From: Lepidodermella squamata
Taxonomy: Eukaryota; Gastrotricha
Direction of reading: 5' to 3'
NCBI GenBank assembly: GCA_047495785.1
Contig: JBLDXI010000055.1
Span: forward strand, 930,001-994,000
Length of the DNA stretch: 64,000 nucleotides
In this document: piece after piece, positions 21,212 to 33,637 of the stretch
How the letters are laid out: each line of letters opens with the position of its first letter
Position numbering within the stretch: position 1 is the stretch's first letter
Position numbers and translations under genes: made by a program
Notes under the pieces: generated by a model
Told to the model about the DNA's origin: nothing
The model's input: only the letters and a program-made list of their open reading frames with translations
The model's database searches: none

Positions 21212-24200
21212 TTTAATCCAGAAAAATAATGAAAAATTCTATTTAGAGGAGCAAGATGTTATATGAATCGAAATTTTTAGATTTATATATTGGGGCAATT
21301 ATTAGCGAATTAATCTAGTGACGCAGCTGAAACAGCATTTGAGAGCTTACTGTAAGTAATAAATGACGAAATAGCTCTTTCGAAAAATCAGTCGGTTGAA
21401 AAGACAGCTTTATTGCCAATCTAGAGTAGAAATTCCTAAATTCGGCCGCTACAGCCTAACTTCGGCCTGGTGACTTCAGGGGTGGCGACGGGAAGAGACG
21501 TAGGCTTTCGACGTCCTTACGCAGAGGCAGAACATTTCGAACGGCGTTGTCAGTATAGCGACTTTCAGTGGTGGCCAGGAAGGTGGAGATACTAGGCACA
21601 GCGCTGCCAAGGGTAGAAATTCGGACACGGTCGTCCAGTAGAACAGCTCAAAGGCAGGTATTTTGAAGCATTTCCAGTCTTGGCGGCAGAGACGAACGCA
21701 AAACAGCCTCGAAGGTCGCAATCGCAGATCGCAGATATAGGATGAGGTGGCCGAAATGAGGACACCCGGCTCCCTAATTCTATCCTAATTCCGGCCAGCT
21801 GTATAGGTGACTACAAAATTAGCCATAAAAATAAAGGTAAAATCGTCCGGACTTGCGGAAACCAGCATTCGATAGCCCAACAACTACTCTATAGTTGTGT
21901 ATTAACCGAATATTTTCTGAAATTTCACCTGTCTTGCAAAGTAGGAAAAACTCAGAAAGGGCGGGATGCTCTACCTATTACAACCTCTCCCGGGCAGTGA
22001 TTTTGAGAATAATAGATGAGTGATAGATGAGTTCATTCCAACGATTCTTTTCCGTCCCATAAACGGTACCCAAAAAAACCAATTAGTAGAATTCAAGGCG
22101 GGATGCTTTAGATATTTTCATTATTCGTTCACTTTTTCTCAACTGGAGTAGGTACGTTTTATGTTCCAGTTTTGGTGACAATATAATGAAGGCGCACGTT
22201 CCCTCCTATTCCGCGCCCTATATCAAGCAACTCGCGATTTCTTAACAGATGTTGTCAATAATGGGCAAAAAAGGGGGTCATGAGACACATGAGCCTCACT
22301 CTTTTGTCCTGACTTGTCGTTACAGTTTGAGCTAAAAAAAGACTCGCGTACATGTTTTTAAGAAGAAGCCCGCCAACGCTTATAACAATCATAAACGTAC
22401 TAAATCATTCTCGATAACGCACTCAAAAAAAAAATAACAGGCCGCGATGTCGTTTTTTGCCCAGTAGACACTCATTGACCCACTAAATTATATCTACGCT
22501 CTTTCTTATTTCAAGGCGCCTGTATTGCCTGTATATTGCCTGTAAAACATTATTTTGTAGCGGCGGGCGGCTTAGGTGTTGTTACAAAACTGCTGGGTAT
22601 TAAGGGAATCGATTATTTCAAAATAATTCTTCCAACGAATTTAATAGCTCCGAAGCAGAGCTAGCGAAAGGTGCCACTAAAACATAGCAACGGTTGTCAA
22701 GGGCTGTTTGCTATTTCGTTTTCAAGTAAAACAGTATTGAAATCTTATAAAAAGGATCAGAGCCTACCATTTATTTCGCTCCTGCCTAATAATTCTAGGA
22801 TAATACCGCATAACCGCAGAATATGGAATTTCGCCCTATAATAGCTTACCGAACCATTATTATTATCATAATATTCCAATGGAGAACTCCCATGTACAGC
22901 TTATCTTTCGTTTTCGCTCCCTAGAAAATTAGAAAAAATTTCGAAAATCTTTAGCTTGCAAACGCTCGAATGTAAATAGGACAAGGGAAGATCATCGCGG
23001 GTGTTTTCGCGCTATTTTTCCACCATCGCCTAGTGCTGCTGAGCCAGTACACGAACGCGAAAACACGCGACCTTGCTCGTGCCTTATTGCACAGAGGACC
23101 GATGTCATTAAACACGTCATCGTGAGAATAACATAAAAAGTGGATTAATTCAGGTACTGGAAAAAACTTACTGACACCACACCAACAGAAGCCTTATCCA
23201 GCAACAATAATTATCCAAGAATATTCAAAAGCATCCTCAAAGTTTAGCCTATTAAGCTGAGATATCATTGGTAATTTATTACGCATGTATTCAAAAACCC
23301 CGTTGTTTCCTTAAAAAGTATACTGGACTGTTGTATTATGCCTAAAGTAACCTGTCATAACGTTAGCGTTGTTGAATAGCTCGGATTTAGCTTGTTTACG
23401 TCAGCTTATATGGTGGCAAGTATAATATCAGTTGACCAGTACCAAGTGACAAATGCGGTTTCGGTTTCTTCCGGACTTTCCAGCAAAGCGCAAAAAGAGT
23501 GTTGACTTGAAAAGAAACGAAAGAACGCCTTATTTACTTCACCCACCTAAAAACTGGCCTGAAAATGCGTAACTGGCGATCCTACTATAAGCTGTAAGGG
23601 CGTTCGAGTTGCGAAAACAGGACACATTTTCATAAATTATAAGCTAAATCTAATCGCGTGATTTATAACCACGGCGAAATTCAGCGAAGCTGACACGCGA
23701 GCCGTAAAAAAATATTGTGGCGTATTCAATTTTGTTTTTTCGCCCTTTGCGCCAGAGTTTTATGACGCGCGAAAACAACCAATTTACGTTCTTGAACTTG
23801 TAAACGACCACTGTTCAAAAATGCCGACAAAATAAGCCAATTTACGTTTACGTAACGAAATAAGATCGATGGAACCATCAACGTGGATCATTTCAACTGT
23901 CTGCTTGCTGATATCTTCAGCTATAAAATATCTATACAACATCAGGAAAATTTCGAAATTAATCGATGACTTGAACCGACATGAGGCTTAAATATATCTT
24001 GGAGTAATCCGGTGAAAATGTTAGCGATACGACGCGGGCTTTTCGTTTGAAAGAATATATTGAAATTACCGCTGAAACAATGCTAAAATTAGTTGCATAT
24101 TTTTCTATTTTTTTCGGCTAGTTGTTAGGTTGCTAGTTTTGTTACACTTAGGTTACTTATGCCTTGGGCATAACCCTAAGTTGTACTATAGGACGCGCCG

Positions 24201-24578
24201 CGGCTCGCAGAAAATCAGAAAAATGTGAATTGTCAAATAAGGTGCAAAGTCCAACTTTCTGAGGCTTGCGTGAATATTCACACCCTTTGGCTGACTTTGG
24301 CGTCCATTAGTGCGTCTCATTGCTTTGGGAGATATTGTTGGGCGCCAGACCATAGGGGATGACACTCGTGCCAGCATAAAAAGCACGCGACAGTGTGGAT
24401 GAAATTTTTTTCATTATCATCTCTGGTGCAAAGGATCCGCAAGCGAAGAGCCAGTTTTCAGCAAAAAGAGCGCTAAGATCTATATTTTGTTTCCATTTTA
24501 TTAATATCGAAAAACAACAGTCATGGAAGCGACCTGATTTAACCATGAAAAATCAACGGTAATTGATGGTTTTAGAGT
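21212..24578. other. 3.4-kb gene-poor region
   Basis: No convincing gene was found on either strand. A GC-richer block at about 21420-21740 with AATAAA on the minus strand at 21414-21409 gives an 81-codon minus-strand frame without an ATG; it could be a short transcript or old repeat. The rest is AT-rich with many A/T runs. AATAAA for the next gene lies at 24502-24497 (minus). No tRNA, tandem array or RT motif was seen. Confidence 0.4.
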
Positions 24579-27215
24579 TCAAGTTCTGATAGTTTTACGT
24601 TGGGCTTTAGCCATCATTTCCCGATAGTAGGCTCTCAATCGGTCTTTCTCTTTTTGCCAAGCCAAGTTGTCATCTTTCGACTGAAGAATACTTGCAGTAT
24701 CGTGATACGTCGGCATCTGTACATATTTTAAAGTAAGTAAATCGCACGTTTCAGAGAAATCAAACCTGGCTAGCAGTTAGACACTTTGCATCGCGCTCTA
24801 GGCCTTTGTTGTAGACAGCTTTGTTAACCATGACAACTTGGCAGTTGCCATTGCTGACAAAGAATATGTCAGGTTGTTTATTGACACCTAATGCTTTGGC
24901 TTGAATTCCGGTTTCTAAACTATCCTTCAACCACGGCTGAAGAGCATCAGTTACAGCAGTTTCCATGCCCTGGCAAAAAAGAGTCGATAAATTTGTCCGA
25001 AATTAGGTCAAATCGTAGGAAACTCACAAAGACAGCACCTGGCTCTGCTCTTCCTATCCTAGCAACAGTTACATTTCTCTCTCCACTGTCAGGAGTCGGG
25101 TGTGATTCGACGAAAACCAGCGGATCGTCGTCAGGCTGAATGGCCGGATAACTAATCGGCGGTATGGTTGTCGCCTCTTGAACTTTGGGATCAGTTGAAA
25201 ACGGCGTATTGCGCTGATAACGCCTCGGCACCGCCGTCAAAGCTCTGTTTCGAGGCGTTTTATCCCATGCCTCCGGCAACAGAAGCATGAACCCACTCGT
25301 ATCCGGCTCGTTATCCTGGCAGTGCTTATTCATCTTCCGCCACTCGTTTTCGGCCGGGTGTAACAGTGACAGTGTCTTCATATGCGTTTTGAACGGATCG
25401 CTGAGTTCACGCTCTTGTTTCCGGTGAGCTGACTCTTGACAAACGCCGTAAATATCTGCTGAACCCTTTTGAACAACACAGAAATATTTTGTTTTCTCCT
25501 TCGCAAGCGAGTGGCTGTCGATCATATCGGAGGCTGTCAAATTTGAGACTGCGAAATCGGAAGCTTTAGGGTCATTTTCGGCACGTTGCGGCTCTTTGCT
25601 TGCTATTATAGCGCCAGTTTGAAATGTCTGAACTTGCCACGATCTCTCGTCTGTTTTCAAATTGTCGAATTTAAAGTGTTTCAGCGTTTTGTGATCGGTG
25701 AAAGTTTGTTCAACGTCTTCAATACGGCATCGACCTAAAATAATTAAAATATAATTTTTACAGAAATTATTTTACAATTCCCAACCTTCAAGTCGATCTT
25801 TTGCTTCCAGGTAATCCTGTCTATTGATGTACAGTACCTCTGTATTGTCTTCATGCGTTACAACAGTAGCATTTCGCCGCAAATTGAGCACAACTTCGTC
25901 TTCACCGTAAATTTGCCCAATCGTAACCGATTTTTGTTCCGTTTCGCCCTCGCTCATTTTCGGCCGCAGAACTAAACTGCCCCATAGTACAATGTACCAA
26001 CCCTCAGATCTACGGCCGTATCGCGATAACACGCGGTTCTTTTCGTAAGAATCAAAAACTGCGATAGATGCGATTTCTTTTTGAAGTTGCAACGGGAAAC
26101 GGCGGAAAGACTGGAGTGTTTTAAGACATCGGACGATTTCGAGAATTTCCTCCGGCGATCGCTGGCCGACTTGCTTCATCAAAGACTGACGAGCAGCGGG
26201 TGTTAGGCACATAATGGCTGATTTTCTATCGACTCGATAATCGTTTTTGTTGAATCGCAGTTCAACGTAGGAGGATGAATCAACGGAATTGCTATCAACG
26301 GGCATTAACGTGACGAATTCGCAGCGGTCTTGAGCTTCGAGCTCTTTTTGAAACTTGCTCGAATCGGCCAGCAGCTGCTCGGACATTAAAAACCAATCTT
26401 CCTGTTTGACTTGAGCTGCAATCTCCCTGAAAAAACAGAGGAAAAGTCTATTAGGAAAATTCCGATAAATTAACGAGGTCAAAGCAAAAATAAATTAAAT
26501 TCACACGCTTTATACCAATGGCTTTCATTTGCTGTTACTCAGCATATCAAACAACTTGACAACAACAATAAAAACAAGCAATAAAACTCAATTAATCACT
26601 CAAAACTAAGTTCAAGCAACATGAATAACCCAAATCGATATCTTACTCTTCAACTGATTTTTTAACAATGCTAACAATATGGTTGTTATATGTGAAAGTT
26701 GAATGAAATCTCAAAGAAAAAAACCGAAATCTTTACCTCTTCCACATTTTGCACCAGTAGATAAGGTGACCGATAGCCCACGCCTTGCGCCGAAACATGT
26801 AGTACATGACTCGAGAGCGTTGCCGTTGAACATTGATGCCATGCCGTCGGTGAAATTCAGCCAGCGCGCTTTGTTGTTGCGCAACTGAAGATCGGCGGTG
26901 ATTAGATATTTGCCGCGTCAAACGCTGCTTCATCATTTCTCGAACCCGCGAACCTTCCTGGGTGACTTGAACCGGCGTAGGCGCCCTACTGCTGTTCGGT
27001 ACACTAAACGACCCGGCGGTTGACGGTCGCCGTCCATATGATAAATTGCTGTTAGTTCTAGTCAGCGGTAATTGCTGCTGGCCGGAGTTGGTTCTCGTTA
27101 AGGGCGATTGCTGTGACTGGGGGGTGTTCTCCACGATAACACCCAGGGCGCCGCTGTTCGTCCGGCCCAGTGGGGCACGAGGCGTTATGCTGTTAGATCT
27201 TGACAGCGGGATCAT
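24579..27215 (-). CDS. cyclic-nucleotide-binding-domain protein (CNBD2-like), 5 exons
   Basis: Exons 27215-26737, 26426-25786, 25734-25028, 24969-24766 and 24716-24579 give 722 aa with all junctions in phase. Residues 1-110 are Ser/Thr/Gln-rich with a repeated PLxRTNS unit. A basic segment (RRKAWAIGHLIYWCKMWKR, about 142-160) ends exon 1. A cyclic-nucleotide-binding beta roll lies at about 251-369: SPEEILEIVRCLKTLQSF, then GWYIVLWGSLVLRP, then GQIYGEDEVVLN in place of the usual phosphate-binding cassette with Arg, so cNMP binding is uncertain. The C-terminal 350 residues have no recognised domain and end in a charged helix. The layout resembles CNBD2, implicated in sperm function. The first intron (310 nt) is long for this window. 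Confidence 0.7.
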
Positions 27216-27930
27216 TTTTTTCCGTTTGGGTGAAATTAATCAGGACGAAATTTGACGTCGCTTCATGATGACGAGTCTGCGAAATTAGATCTGCATTAAA
27301 AGCCACCACCTCCTCTCGCGCGAGATCAGAAAAAAAATAATCGCGATGATGATAGCACGGTGACAACAGCTCTCAAAGTGCGGCCGCCGGTATCTATAAT
27401 TTATGGCGAGAGAATCTCAATCGCCGCCCATGTTTCAATAATAGTACTAGTAATAGCAGCATGAGTGTGTTGTGTCTATGGGTTATTTATTTACCTGGAT
27501 GAAATATGAATGCACGTGCGTAATTATGCGCTGATTTCTCAATACATCCGCGCTTTTTTTAATGCTGTGCGTGCGTCAAGTTGCTTGGCAGCGAAATAAC
27601 ACTCGGCAGCATTTCGCTCGCCCGATAAAGCAGTATAGCTCGTGACGTTTTAAAAGCGATCCCGCTGCTATCGATATAGCAGGCGTGTTATAATTGGCTC
27701 CTTTTTGCGACATTTTTTCAATTCAAATGAAAAGAGAGTGCGCGAAACCACCGAAACCCTCCGGGGAGCTTTTCAAGACGAGCTAAGCTATTTTGACGCT
27801 CGTAAACAAAAAGATGTGCGTCATCATCAAAACACAGACAATTTACACCTGATAGAGAAATAAATTTAGCCCAGGTCAATTTTATTATTGCCAAGTCCAT
27901 TTACAGCCACGCATAGTTAATAATGAAATT
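27216..27930. other. intergenic, no gene seen
   Basis: Upstream of the cyclic-nucleotide-binding gene and downstream of the small heat shock gene on the same strand. It holds AATAAA for the latter on the minus strand (27886-27881). No ORF with recognisable content. Confidence 0.4.
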
Positions 27931-28985
27931 TCAGGCGTGCTTGACCGGGACCGGAACAGTTGTGAGTTGTGAAAAGCCGAAGTGGGTGCCATATGCATGC
28001 TTGGCTGCGCTCATAGCCGCCTCATCTGGTGCCATTCTTGGAAGAGCAGCCTCGACGTAAAGCAGGCCTTCGCCAGTTAAAAATGACTTGAGTTCAATCT
28101 TGGCCAGGTCAATCTTCAAATCTGAAAATCACGCAAGGAATTAGCTACAAATTTCTATTGAAATTCTCTTGAAAAATATTATCAATAAAAATAAATAATT
28201 TCGGAATTTTTATGATATAAAATTACCATCAGGCAGGAAGAATTTGCGGTTGTAATGGCGCTTGACGTAGTGCTCCTGGGAAAGTTGACAGAATATTGAT
28301 AAACCCGATCAACCCAAGCCTAGCACTAATTTATTACCTTAGTGTCTTTGACCTCGTGCTCGGCTTCGACTTGAATGCACCGCTCTTTGGTGTTCAACGT
28401 GACTTTGATCTCTTCAGGCTTGAACGTGCGAAGGTCGAAGCAACAGTTCAGCCAACGATTTCCGTTAACATCGATGCGAATCGGGTTCTATAAATGAAAA
28501 ATCACAGAATCTCAGAATTGACCTTCTAGCAATTTTGCGAATTTAAAGTTAACATATTCTTAACTCACCAAAAACGAGTAGTGCTCAAGCAGGCTCGTTG
28601 GGCGGGATGGGAAGGCGCAGAGTTCGGTCGAGTATGGCTTGCCACCGTAATGATGATGTTCGGCAATGGCAGCTGGGTGTTTCATCGACGGCAATGCCGG
28701 CTCAAAGTGGTGGTGGTGGGAACGGTCGTAGCTGGACCAGGCGACGGGTGTGTTGAAAACAGTCGATGAAATAGCATGGCCAAATGGCGTCATTCCTGGT
28801 GTTGGCGGCCACGTATTAATCGGCGCTGGCCAATGCGATGGCGTCATTGGCGTATGGAAAGGAGCGTTCCACGTCGTCGGCGTGCTAGGAGCGACCCACA
28901 TTGGCGTAGCAAAACTGGTAGGAAATTGCGGCCCAAAACTAGCGGTGCCGATTGGCAGGTTCTTCATGTAGCTCGAAGGGTCCAT
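27931..28985 (-). CDS. small heat shock protein (alpha-crystallin domain), copy H1, 4 exons
   Basis: Exons 28985-28569, 28487-28338, 28275-28227 and 28121-27931 give 268 aa. The N-terminal arm of about 130 residues is rich in Pro, Trp, Thr and Met with a HHHH run (near residue 90). The box RPTSLLEHYSF precedes the alpha-crystallin domain (about 140-235): NPIRIDVNGNRWLNCCFDLR, FKPEEIKVTLNTKER, EHYVKRHYNRKFFLPD, DLAKIELKSFLTGEGLLYVE. The C-terminal tail holds VPVPV, an I/V-x-I/V-like contact used for oligomer assembly. sHSPs are ATP-independent holdases. It has more introns than the other copies at 57.7, 60.5 and 63.8 kb and the most divergent tail. Confidence 0.9.
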
Positions 28986-29879
28986 GTTAGAAAAGCGTTA
29001 TTGAGTGAAAACGTGAATTCTCAGAATTTGAAACTATGTGAGAATTATTGGAAATAATTTGAATTTAGAGGCCGCACATGTTGCACATCAATCAAGCTCA
29101 AAAGATGAACAATCGCGTGCGTGTCAATAATAAAGCGCGTGTGCGATTGAATTTGACGAAAAATCCAAAAAATTTTGCTGTTGAAAATCTTGGCTTCAAA
29201 GACTCGGGAACAGAAGGTAGGATGCTATTATTGGAAATTGACGGAAAAACTTAATTTTGCCAACTGCTCGACTGGAACTTATGAGCCTTTGGATTGACAG
29301 AAAATTCGTTTACTATAAAGGCATGAATTCAATAAATTCTCTAAATACCAGACTCAAGTGAGGTACTGCCAGGGTGATGGTTTGGAAATCCCGCAGTGAT
29401 TGCTATTCAGTAAATTTACGATCACATCGGCGGTGACATCGATAGTTATCTCGAACTTCTTCATTTTAGGATGTGAAGATTACTGCTGTCGCTATTTTTA
29501 TAATCCGCGAATTTTTCCAGGGTCATCAAAATATCTATAAAGCATAGATGTACTAAATGATTAGCGTCAATATATCAGTTTTAAATCGCCTTGCAGAGGT
29601 CAGCGCCGCCCACCTTTAATTTCGAACGCTCAGCATTTAGGGCCCAGTCGACGCGCAGTCTGTTCTATCGCAGCTAGGACTGGAGCTAGGACTGGAGCTA
29701 GGACCGCAGATCTTGTAGCCGAACCTAGCTGCGTCCAGACGCCAACCATAGCTTTCATTTGGCCCATAGTAACCTCCATCAGCCGGGTGAGAAATACGTT
29801 CACCAGGCCCGCCGTTTTACCATGGTAAACGAATGAATGATTTTAAATTAATTTCTGATATTAAATTAATATTTTTCAA
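28986..29879. other. intergenic with a short tandem repeat
   Basis: Promoter side of sHSP H1, then unannotated sequence. A 12-bp unit AGCTAGGACTGG is repeated 2.8 times at 29672-29705. No gene recognised. Confidence 0.4.
29672..29705. repeat. 12-bp tandem repeat, 2.8 copies
   Basis: AGCTAGGACTGG units begin at 29672, 29684 and 29696 (last incomplete). Minisatellite-like; no function suggested. Confidence 0.85.
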
Positions 29880-30132
29880 GTGTTACATTTGACCGAATTA
29901 TGCTCAACCGAGGTGACAGTATTACGCTGTATGATGGCTACGACAATCTCGAATCATCATGGGGAATTATCAAACAATTCTCCAACGAGCGTGTGGATAC
30001 CTCTTCGAAATCGAAATCGAAATACTGCGCGTCCGGCCGCTATATATGTTCATCCTGTTCCAGTCGGATGCTGATTATGAAGACTATGGTTTTGAGCTGT
30101 ACACAAGCTATGATTACGTCAACCGGGGCTGA
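29880..30132 (+). pseudogene. CUB-domain fragment with frameshift
   Basis: After an acceptor-like TTTTTCAAG the frame reads VTFDRIMLNRGDSITLYDGY and KYCASGRYI, the central beta strands of a CUB domain (DxLxIYDG pattern). At about 30040 the match jumps to another frame: FQSDADYEDYGFELYTSYDY, the usual FxSDxxxxxxGFxxxY end of CUB, closing with a stop at 30130-30132. No neighbouring CUB exon, signal peptide or start was found. A single-exon remnant of an extracellular protein is the simplest reading. Confidence 0.55.
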
Positions 30133-30711
30133 ACAGGCCAGCACTAGCATGCCCAAAGCCGATTTTATCAACATCCGAGGTGGATCCTCTATATTGTGGA
30201 TCCTCTATGAGCCGCGATAAGGTTATGGCTTGTAGTTAATCAAACTGCTTGCAGTGGGAATAAATAAATAGCCGCTGATAAGTGCTCATCAATTTAATGA
30301 GGAGTTTGAAGATATTGAAGAGTTCCATTGGCGAAAGAATGCTTGATTTTTTTGTGGCCACCCTGTGGCTAATTGAGGGGTGATGGAGGGAAACCCTGTA
30401 ACGTTGCACGGCATCCCCGAATAAAAATATTTGAAAAATTGGGTTTGATTAAAGTTCATTTTCCATATTTGGCATTCGAAGTCGAAGCTCGTGCTTTACA
30501 ACTTTTAAACGCATGGCCAATGGCCAATTGTACAAGCAATTGTAGCTATTACAAAGCATTTTTTGCTGACACGCACCGGTAATTGTTATGATCGAGCACG
30601 CGATCACGCGCTGGCCATTGTCACAGCGTATTTAAACGCTTGTGATTTTTGTACCGTTATATTCATTTCTTCGTTTTTCAATCGTCATATTAAATTATCG
30701 CTAGTTTCGAA
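30133..30711. other. intergenic, promoter side of NmrA copy N3
   Basis: No gene. A TATTTAAA box lies near 30630, about 80 bp upstream of the N3 ATG, within alternating CG-containing words (ACGCG, CGATCACGCG). Confidence 0.4.
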
Positions 30712-31822
30712 ATGCCTGCTAAGAAGATTATTGCCATTGTCGGAGCCACTGGCTCTCAGGGCGGCGCCCTTCTCCGCGCCATCGTCAACGAGGGCGAAAA
30801 ATCCGAATTCGCTGTTCGCGCTATCACCCGCGATCCCAAGTCGGACAAGGTTTGCAACTTATTTTTTATTGTTTTAATGCTAATGTTATGCTTTATAATT
30901 CAGAGCCAAGCGCTGAAGAAGCTCGGCGTTGAAGTCGTTGAAGGCGATGCTAACAACGAAGAGTCGCTCGTCAAGGCGTTCGAGGGCTGCTACGGCGCCT
31001 ACTGCGTCACCTTCTTCTGGGACCACTTCAGCCCTGAAAAGGAGATGGAATCGGCTCGTGCTATGGCTAACGCTGCCAAGTAAGAACCTTAACACAAAGC
31101 CACAAAAAATCGCAACAATTTCTTTAAAAACCCAACTCAATTTTAAAATTCGTAATTTTAAGCATGATTTTTCCAATCTGTTTTTCAGAAAAACCGGTCT
31201 GAAGCACGTCGTCTGGTCGACCCTTGAAGACACCCGCAAATTCGTCCCGATCGGCACGACCATGCCGACGCTGATGGGCAAGTACAACGTGCCGCACTTC
31301 GACGCCAAGGGCGAGTGCGACCAGTACTTCGCCGAGCTGCCGGCCACCTACCTGTTGACCTCGTTCTACTGGGAGAACTTCATCTACTTCGGCTGCGGAC
31401 CTAAGAAGGGCACCGATGGCAAGCTGCACTTGAGCCTCCCGCTCGGCAAGAAGCCTATGTCTGGCATCGCTGTCGACGACATCGGCAAGTGCGCCCTCGG
31501 CATTTTCAAGCACCCCGAGTCGACCATTGGCAAGCGCATCGGCGTTGCCGGCGAGCACCTGACCGGCGCCCAGATGGCGGAGAAGCTGGGCAAGGCCCTC
31601 GAAAAGGAAGTCACCTACGACGAGGTCTCTTGGGATGCCTACCGCAAGTTCGGATTCCCTGGCGCCGATGAAATGGGCAACATGTTCCAGTTCTACCACG
31701 ACTGCGATAAGGAATTCATGGCCGCTCGCAACATCGACGAAGTTCGCAAGTACAACCCGGAGCTGATGAACCTCGACCAGTGGCTCGAGAAGAAGAAGAG
31801 CTACATTCCCATCGATGCTTAA
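30712..31822 (+). CDS. NmrA-like NAD(P)-binding protein (copy N3), 3 exons, strongly biased codons
   Basis: Exons 30712-30849, 30904-31079 and 31189-31822 give 315 aa. Motifs: IVGATGSQGG (Rossmann), TFFWDHFSP, HVVWSTLEDTR, FYWENFIYFG, DIGKCALGIF. Introns sit after codon 46 (phase 0) and within an AA|A lysine codon, the pattern shared with N4-N7. The last exon uses C- or G-ending codons almost throughout, unlike its paralogues, which suggests high expression. AATAAA at 31886-31891. As an NmrA/QOR2-type protein it would bind NADP(H), and may reduce quinones or act as a redox sensor. It is the first gene of the detoxification cluster. Confidence 0.88.
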
Positions 31823-31940
31823 ACTCGATAAAAACAGTAATTTGAAGTCTTGATCAAACTGAATGATAAAATGAAGCTTTAACGGAATAAAGCCGACCGC
31901 ATTGTGTAATTTTCTTATTTTTGTCGTCTCTTTTTTTCGG

Positions 31941-31959
31941 GGTCAAATTTCTGGGTCAA
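31941..31959 (+). promoter_or_regulatory. GGTCAAATTT and GGGTCAA half-sites upstream of SDR1
   Basis: GGTCAAATTT at 31941-31950 is followed by a second GGGTCAA at 31953-31959, about 125-140 bp before the SDR1 ATG and in the same orientation as the gene. The 10-mer is the same as in the GS-HQR promoters. Nuclear-receptor-type half-sites; functional role is inferred. Confidence 0.35.
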
Positions 31960-32083
31960 CTCACAAAATTGAAGCTCACAGCCAAATAATTCATGGTAAC
32001 ACGCGCCAAGATCTCAAGATGGCGCTATTCTAAGTTTTCTCGTAGCAATTTTGAATTAGGAAAAGTTTGCAAATCGCTTTTTA

Positions 32084-32914
32084 ATGACTAGTCGAGTGGC
32101 TTTAGTAACTGGCTCTAATAAGGGCCTGTGATTTGCACTGGTTAAAAAGTTGTGCGAACGAAAACCTGAATGGACTGTTTATTTAACGGCGAGAGACAAA
32201 AGCCGAGGCGAAGCAGCCGTCGAAAAGCTTCAATCACTCGGCCTCAAGCCACGGCTTCAAGTTTTAGATGTCGAATCAGCGGCCAGCATTCAACGCCTGC
32301 GAGATTACCTCAAGTCTGAACATGGAGGTCTGGATGTTCTCGTTAACAATGCCGGCATCTCCTTCCCGCCTGACACCAAAGTTCCTTTTAGTGAACAAGC
32401 TCGCATCACTTGCAATACGAACTATTTCGCTGCCATAGCTGTTTGCAAGGCGCTGTTCCCAATTCTTCGAGACCACGCTAGAGTCGTGAATGTCTCGAGT
32501 AAAATAGGTCATCAAACGTTCGCGAAATTATCTCCCAAGCTGCAAAATGCGTTCAGAGCGTGCACAACCGTCGAAGAAGTCGACAAATTGATGTCGGATT
32601 TCGTGGCTTTGGCTGGCGAGGGTAAGCATGAGGAAGCTGGCTGGGTTTATTCAGGCTATGGAACTTCAAAAATTGGCGTGACTGTGGCGACTTATATTCA
32701 ACAGCGAATGTTCGACAGCGATAAATCAAGGAAGGATGTTGTAGTAAATGCTTGTTGCCCCGGTTGGTGTCGAACGGATTCGACTGGCAATAAAGGCGTG
32801 AAGACGGCCGACGAGGGCGCTGAGACTATGTTCGACCTAGCAACATTGCCGGCCAACATCGAGCAGCCCCGGGGTCGATTTATTAATCAGAAAAAAATTG
32901 AAGATCTGTTCTGA
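32084..32914 (+). pseudogene. carbonyl-reductase-type SDR (SDR1), interrupted by one TGA
   Basis: From ATG 32084 the frame reads MTSRVALVTGSNKGL, then TGA at 32129-32131, then FALVKKLCERKPEW and on without another stop to 32914 (277 codons including stops). The two intact paralogues have Gly at the stop position (NKGLG, NRGLG), so GGA became TGA in the cofactor-binding TGxxxGxG motif. The rest is well kept: NNAG, VVNVSS, catalytic YGTSK and NACCPGW. It resembles CBR1, which reduces quinones and carbonyls with NADPH. A very young pseudogene, a polymorphism or a base-call error are all possible. AATAAA at 32937-32942. Confidence 0.7.
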
Positions 32915-33012
32915 TTTTCCACACTCATGACTTGGAAATAAAAAACAAGACTGAATAGCAAATGGTTTTTTATTGAAAGCTAAAATCGGCAATTTTCAGC
33001 TGAAAATGACGC

Positions 33013-33637
33013 TCAGCGACTTTGGCGTTTCGCACCCCAGTATGATGGCATGTATTTGCGAGGGTGAACAACTTCGGGCGTCGCGCTGATCGATGAATCA
33101 TAATCGTCTTGATACCTGGGCGGCGAAATCGGCGACATGCTTTCTTCATAAGGTCGCTTCTTGGCCCTGAATAAAACATCAGAAATAATTATTTAGCAAG
33201 AATTTCAAGACATTGTCAGCTTACATTGATTTTTTGTTGACAACAGTTACAGCTCGCTTGACGCGGTTGAGGTAACGGTTACGGCGCGGCCGCTTCGAGT
33301 TTGGCTGGCGGATCATGCCAGGAATGCGATAATAGGCGGCGATGCGTTGACGAGCGATAATCTTGGCACGTCGTTCGCCGAGAGGGCCAGTTTCGCGACC
33401 AACGTGACCCGACTCTTCTTCATCGCTTGACGTGTCGGTGTAGGTTTCGTGGCCGAACTCGTCGTAGTGATGTTGGCGGTGGCTGTCAGACAAGCCGCTA
33501 TCACTGTCGCTCGACGAACCAACAACCTTGACGGCTTCACTGATGCCATCGACAAGCTTCGGAACATTGAACTCGAGGTTCTTCACGCGACGAATGTCGG
33601 GGTTATTAGCGACAGCACGAGAGCGAGAACGGGTCAT
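33013..33637 (-). CDS. basic nuclear-type protein, unknown family, 2 exons
   Basis: Exons 33637-33225 and 33166-33013 (codon AT|G) give 188 aa. The sequence is low in complexity: a Ser/Asp acidic patch (SSSDSDSGLSD and TSSDEEESG) followed by Arg/Lys-rich segments (RRAKIIARQRIAAYYRIPG, KRPRRNRYLNRVKRA) and KKRPYEESMSPISPPRY near the C terminus, with SP sites for proline-directed kinases. No domain is recognised. Composition suggests a nuclear, nucleic-acid-associated protein. A candidate upstream 57-nt intron (33638-33694) would join another ATG directly to codon 1, adding one Met. Confidence 0.65.

Noticed and set aside
31124-31699. 191-codon minus-strand ORF across NmrA N3
   Set aside because: Again a shadow of a strongly codon-biased gene, without any family motif.
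32129-32131. TGA in SDR1 as a selenocysteine codon
   Set aside because: The position is a cofactor-loop glycine in the family, no SECIS-like structure was noticed, and Sec there makes no chemical sense.
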